This document shows positions 5,917-7,606 of a stretch of DNA of 7,606 nucleotides, piece after piece (the first letter of the stretch is position 1; every line of letters starts with the position of its first letter). The notes under the pieces are model-generated. The model saw only the letters and a list, made by a program, of their open reading frames with translations, made no database searches and was not told the origin of the DNA. Both the position numbers and the translations under genes were made by a program. Origin of the DNA: Candidatus Berkelbacteria bacterium (lineage in GTDB: Bacteria > Patescibacteriota > UBA1384 > JAHJRZ01); NCBI GenBank assembly GCA_026397195.1, contig JAPLVI010000039.1, forward strand, positions 1 through 7,606, given 5' to 3'.

Positions 5917-6034
5917 AAATCCAAAACTCAAATTTCTAAATTCTAAACAAATTCAAAATATTAAATTCAAAAATCCAAAAAGTTTTAGATTTTGTGTTTT
6001 GGTGATTTGATATTGTTTAGGATTTAGGATTTTA
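5917..6034. repeat. Long imperfect A/T-rich inverted repeat between grpE and dnaK
   Basis: The left arm (about 5936-5980) is made of AAATTC/AAATCC-type words and the right arm (about 5983-6027) of their complements. CTAAATTCTAAACAA (5936-5950) pairs with 6013-6027 at 14 of 15 positions, and the rest of the arms pair imperfectly around a centre near 5981. Transcribed, it would make a hairpin with arms of about 45 bases. The right flank touches the grpE stop codon (6032-6034). Repeats with this vocabulary are, to my knowledge, common between genes in candidate-phylum genomes. Possible roles are transcript-end processing of grpE or a non-coding mobile repeat. Confidence 0.7.
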
Positions 6035-6514
6035 TGCTTTGAATTTTCCTTTTGACACTTTTACTCTGGCATATCTAATAATTTTTTCTCCCATTTTATA
6101 TCCCGGCTCTAATTCTTCAATGATAGTTCCTTCGGGTTTGTTTGATTTAGCCGAGATGGCTGCCTCAGCTAGACTCGGATCGAATTTTTTACCTGCAACA
6201 TGATATTTTTCAATCCCCATATTATTCAGGATTGAATGAAACTGTTTTTCAATAGCGATTATACCTTGGACCCAGTTTTTTTCTTTATCCTCGTCGGGAA
6301 TATGTTTATAGGCGCGGTCGAAATTATCAAAAACGGGCATCAAATCTAAAATAACTTGAAGTCGACCGTTCATCTCTCTTTGATTTATCTCATCAGCAGT
6401 TCGTTTGCGGTAATTTTCAAAATCCGCCTGCGTTCTCTGCCAGCCGTCCTTCATTTCTTTAATTTCTCGCTTTAATTTTTTAATTTCTTTGTCTTTACTT
6501 TTTTTCTTTTCCAT
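6032..6514 (-). CDS. grpE: GrpE, nucleotide exchange factor of DnaK
   Basis: 160 residues, short for the family (usually about 170-200) because the N-terminal helix is trimmed. GrpE dimers open the DnaK nucleotide-binding site and release ADP. A Lys-rich coiled coil (1-45) carries WQRTQADFENYRKRT (25-39), the family's hallmark. LMPVFDNFDRA (58-68) lies in the four-helix bundle, and the C-terminal beta domain shows GKKFDPSLAEA (108-118) and EPGYKMGEKIIRYARVKVSKG (136-156). The ATG at 6514 is forced, because an in-frame TAA lies two codons upstream. No clear ribosome-binding site precedes it, and the leader contains three hairpins. It has its own promoter and is transcribed towards dnaK; an inverted repeat and a second promoter separate the two. 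Confidence 0.97.
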   Translation of the reverse strand: MEKKKSKDKEIKKLKREIKEMKDGWQRTQADFENYRKRTADEINQREMNGRLQVILDLMPVFDNFDRAYKHIPDEDKEKNWVQGIIAIEKQFHSILNNMGIEKYHVAGKKFDPSLAEAAISAKSNKPEGTIIEELEPGYKMGEKIIRYARVKVSKGKFKA

Positions 6515-6535
6515 AGGTTATTTTCTTTATTGGGT

Positions 6536-6563
6536 CTGGTTCTCATTCGAGGATGAGAACCAG
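6536..6563. repeat. 11-bp perfect hairpin in the grpE leader
   Basis: CTGGTTCTCAT (6536-6546) and ATGAGAACCAG (6553-6563) are exact complements around a 6-base loop. It ends 21 bases before the grpE start, so it does not bury the start codon. No T-run follows on either strand, so it is not an intrinsic terminator. Its GGATGAGAACC word also occurs, as GGATGAGAATCC on the minus strand, in the palindromic element near 1850. Confidence 0.75.
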
Positions 6564-6570
6564 TAATAAA

Positions 6571-6585
6571 TGCAGCGGAGCTGCA
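6571..6585. repeat. Small hairpin TGCAGC-GGA-GCTGCA in the grpE leader
   Basis: A perfect 6-bp stem with a 3-base loop, the middle of three consecutive hairpins between the grpE promoter and its start codon. It is GC-rich compared with its surroundings. Confidence 0.6.
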
Positions 6586-6596
6586 ACCTTGCCAAC

Positions 6597-6639
6597 AAAC
6601 CTGCCCTGATGCCCCGAAGCTTGCTTCGAGGACAGGTTT
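6597..6639. repeat. Large hairpin with two alternative folds in the grpE leader
   Basis: The outer arms AAACCTG (6597-6603) and CAGGTTT (6633-6639) pair exactly and continue with CCT/AGG after one mismatch. Inside lies CGAAG-CTTG-CTTCG; its stem can also grow outward (6612-6620 with 6623-6631, one mismatch) in competition with the CCT/AGG pairing. It starts about ten bases after the predicted transcription start of grpE. Confidence 0.6.
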
Positions 6640-6655
6640 ATTGTAACACCCAATC

Positions 6656-6683
6656 ATTATAGATTAAAGCTTCGTTTTGGCAA
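6656..6683 (-). promoter_or_regulatory. grpE promoter
   Basis: On the minus strand TTGCCA (6678-6683, five of six matches) is followed, after 16 bases, by a perfect TATAAT (6656-6661). Transcription should start near 6649, leaving a leader of about 135 bases that contains all three hairpins. No operator-like palindrome overlaps this promoter, unlike that of dnaK. Confidence 0.7.
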
Positions 6684-6729
6684 GATCTTTGATGGCGGAC
6701 CTACAAATTATGTGATATAAATTTAGCAA

Positions 6730-7606
6730 ATGGATTTTCTAAAATCAAAATCAAAAATTTTTCTCTCGATACTTGTTTCTTTTATTATTGGAGTGGCAAT
6801 ATATCTTTGGTGGAAACCGGATATCAGATTTTCGGCTTCTGTAACTGTGATTATTTGCGCTTCGGTTCTATTAATCATAATTTCTATTCTTTGGCGTAAA
6901 GATATTTATATTCGTTTATCATCTCTTGTTTTCACTTTTATTTTTCTGGGATTTGCTTTCTCTTTCACCTATTTTCATTTTTCGCTTGTTGATCCACTTA
7001 ATTCAGAAAAAATAGAGACAAATTTTGTTGGATATATCTGCAATGATCCAGAAGTTGGGATGGAAGTATCAAAATACGAAATCTGCCTTCTTAAGCTTGA
7101 TGAAAAGAAGGCTGATTTCAAGATTTTGATGACGAATGATTTATATCCGCAATATAAAATTGGAGAAGTTATTTCTGGCAAAGGGAATTTAGAGCGGCCA
7201 GGGATGATAGATGGTTTTGATTATCAAAATTATTTACTGACTAAAAAAATATTTGCTGTCATTTACAAACCAAAGATCAAAAACAATAATATTAAATTCA
7301 TTCAACCAAATGATATTGGCACTAATAAATTCTATCTATTAAAAATTAGAGAAATTCTTTTTTCAGTTAAGAATAAATTTGAAGGGACAATCAATCAAAT
7401 TATGGCGGAGCCAGAAGCTTCTTTTTTAAATGGTCTGATTTTAGGCGAGAAAAGCGGAATGAGCAAAGAGTTGATTGATAACTTCAATAAAACCGGCACT
7501 ACCCATATTATTGCTCTTTCTGGTTTTAATGTGACGATTATTATTTTTGCCGTGGCGACTTTGTTTGGTTATCTAGGCAAAAGAAATGCCTTTTTTATCT
7601 CACTTG
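6730..7606 (+). CDS. comEC: ComEC/Rec2-family DNA-uptake channel protein (partial, N-terminal part)
   Basis: 292 codons are visible and the gene runs off the right edge; full ComEC proteins are usually 400-800 residues. ComEC forms the inner-membrane channel that passes single-stranded DNA into the cell in natural transformation. Hydrophobic segments lie near residues 10-28, 36-54 and 62-82. A DUF4131-like region follows, with the typical GFDYQNYLLTKKIFAVIY (162-179). The Competence domain begins near 230 with GLILGEKSGMSKELIDNFNK (235-254) and the signature THIIALSGFNVTII (258-271). The ATG is the first one after an in-frame TAG (6724-6726). No ribosome-binding site is visible; a TATAAA at 6716-6721 sits so close that the message may be leaderless, but this is weak. 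The gene diverges from grpE. Confidence 0.93.
   Translation, partial: MDFLKSKSKIFLSILVSFIIGVAIYLWWKPDIRFSASVTVIICASVLLIIISILWRKDIYIRLSSLVFTFIFLGFAFSFTYFHFSLVDPLNSEKIETNFVGYICNDPEVGMEVSKYEICLLKLDEKKADFKILMTNDLYPQYKIGEVISGKGNLERPGMIDGFDYQNYLLTKKIFAVIYKPKIKNNNIKFIQPNDIGTNKFYLLKIREILFSVKNKFEGTINQIMAEPEASFLNGLILGEKSGMSKELIDNFNKTGTTHIIALSGFNVTIIIFAVATLFGYLGKRNAFFISL

Noticed and set aside
5831..6031. A CIRCE operator (TTAGCACTC-N9-GAGTGCTAA) before dnaK
   Set aside because: I looked for both half-sites and for the HAIR motif on both strands of this gap; neither is present. The only strong palindrome has a different sequence and no spacer.
6536..6563. An intrinsic terminator in the grpE/comEC gap
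   Set aside because: The stem is good, but no T-run follows on either strand, and it lies downstream of the grpE promoter and before its start codon, where a constitutive terminator would silence the gene.
6472..6657. A 61-codon minus-strand frame overlapping the start of grpE
   Set aside because: It runs through the hairpin-filled leader and the grpE promoter's -10 region, has no recognisable domain and overlaps grpE in another frame.

Overview
This window looks like a piece of a low-GC bacterial chromosome, most plausibly from the Candidate Phyla Radiation (Patescibacteria). The evidence is indirect: AT-rich sequence, lysine-rich proteins, several small membrane-anchored proteins of no recognised family, gaps filled with A/T-rich word repeats of a kind I associate with such genomes, and a very reduced chaperone set. 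TGA ends two of the genes, so the recoded-TGA lineages (Gracilibacteria/Absconditabacteria, TGA = Gly) are unlikely. The lineage call is an inference, not a measurement.

Layout. Every gene from 1 to 6514 is on the minus strand, and one truncated gene at the right end is on the plus strand. Reading the minus strand in transcription order: (1) grpE (6514-6032) has its own promoter and a leader with three hairpins. (2) dnaK (5830-3824) follows a 201-bp gap that holds a textbook TTGACA promoter. A perfect 22-bp palindrome fills its spacer and -10. An A/T-rich inverted repeat abuts the end of grpE. (3) A PepSY-like lipoprotein gene (3774-3082) follows 49 bp after dnaK with a good ribosome-binding site. 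(4) Next is a J-domain protein whose J domain is fused to a polytopic membrane region instead of the usual DnaJ Gly/Phe, zinc-finger and client-binding parts (2947-1880). (5) After a 151-bp gap full of palindromes come three tightly packed genes for single-pass membrane proteins. They share an N-terminal anchor signature, and the two complete ones carry an extracytoplasmic PsbP/Mog1-like domain (1728-922, 909-133, and a fragment 115-1). On the plus strand, a comEC/rec2-type DNA-uptake channel gene starts at 6730 and runs off the right edge.

How it fits together. GrpE (nucleotide exchange), DnaK (ATP-driven Hsp70) and a J protein (ATPase stimulation) make a complete Hsp70 cycle, but the J protein seen here is anchored in the membrane and sits next to a secreted lipoprotein. 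This suggests a chaperone system pointed at the membrane or at exported proteins, with the membrane-protein genes further downstream as possible partners. There is no hrcA and no CIRCE operator in the window; the dnaK palindrome is a candidate operator for a different repressor. The gaps are unusually rich in inverted and direct repeats, and several end exactly at stop codons.
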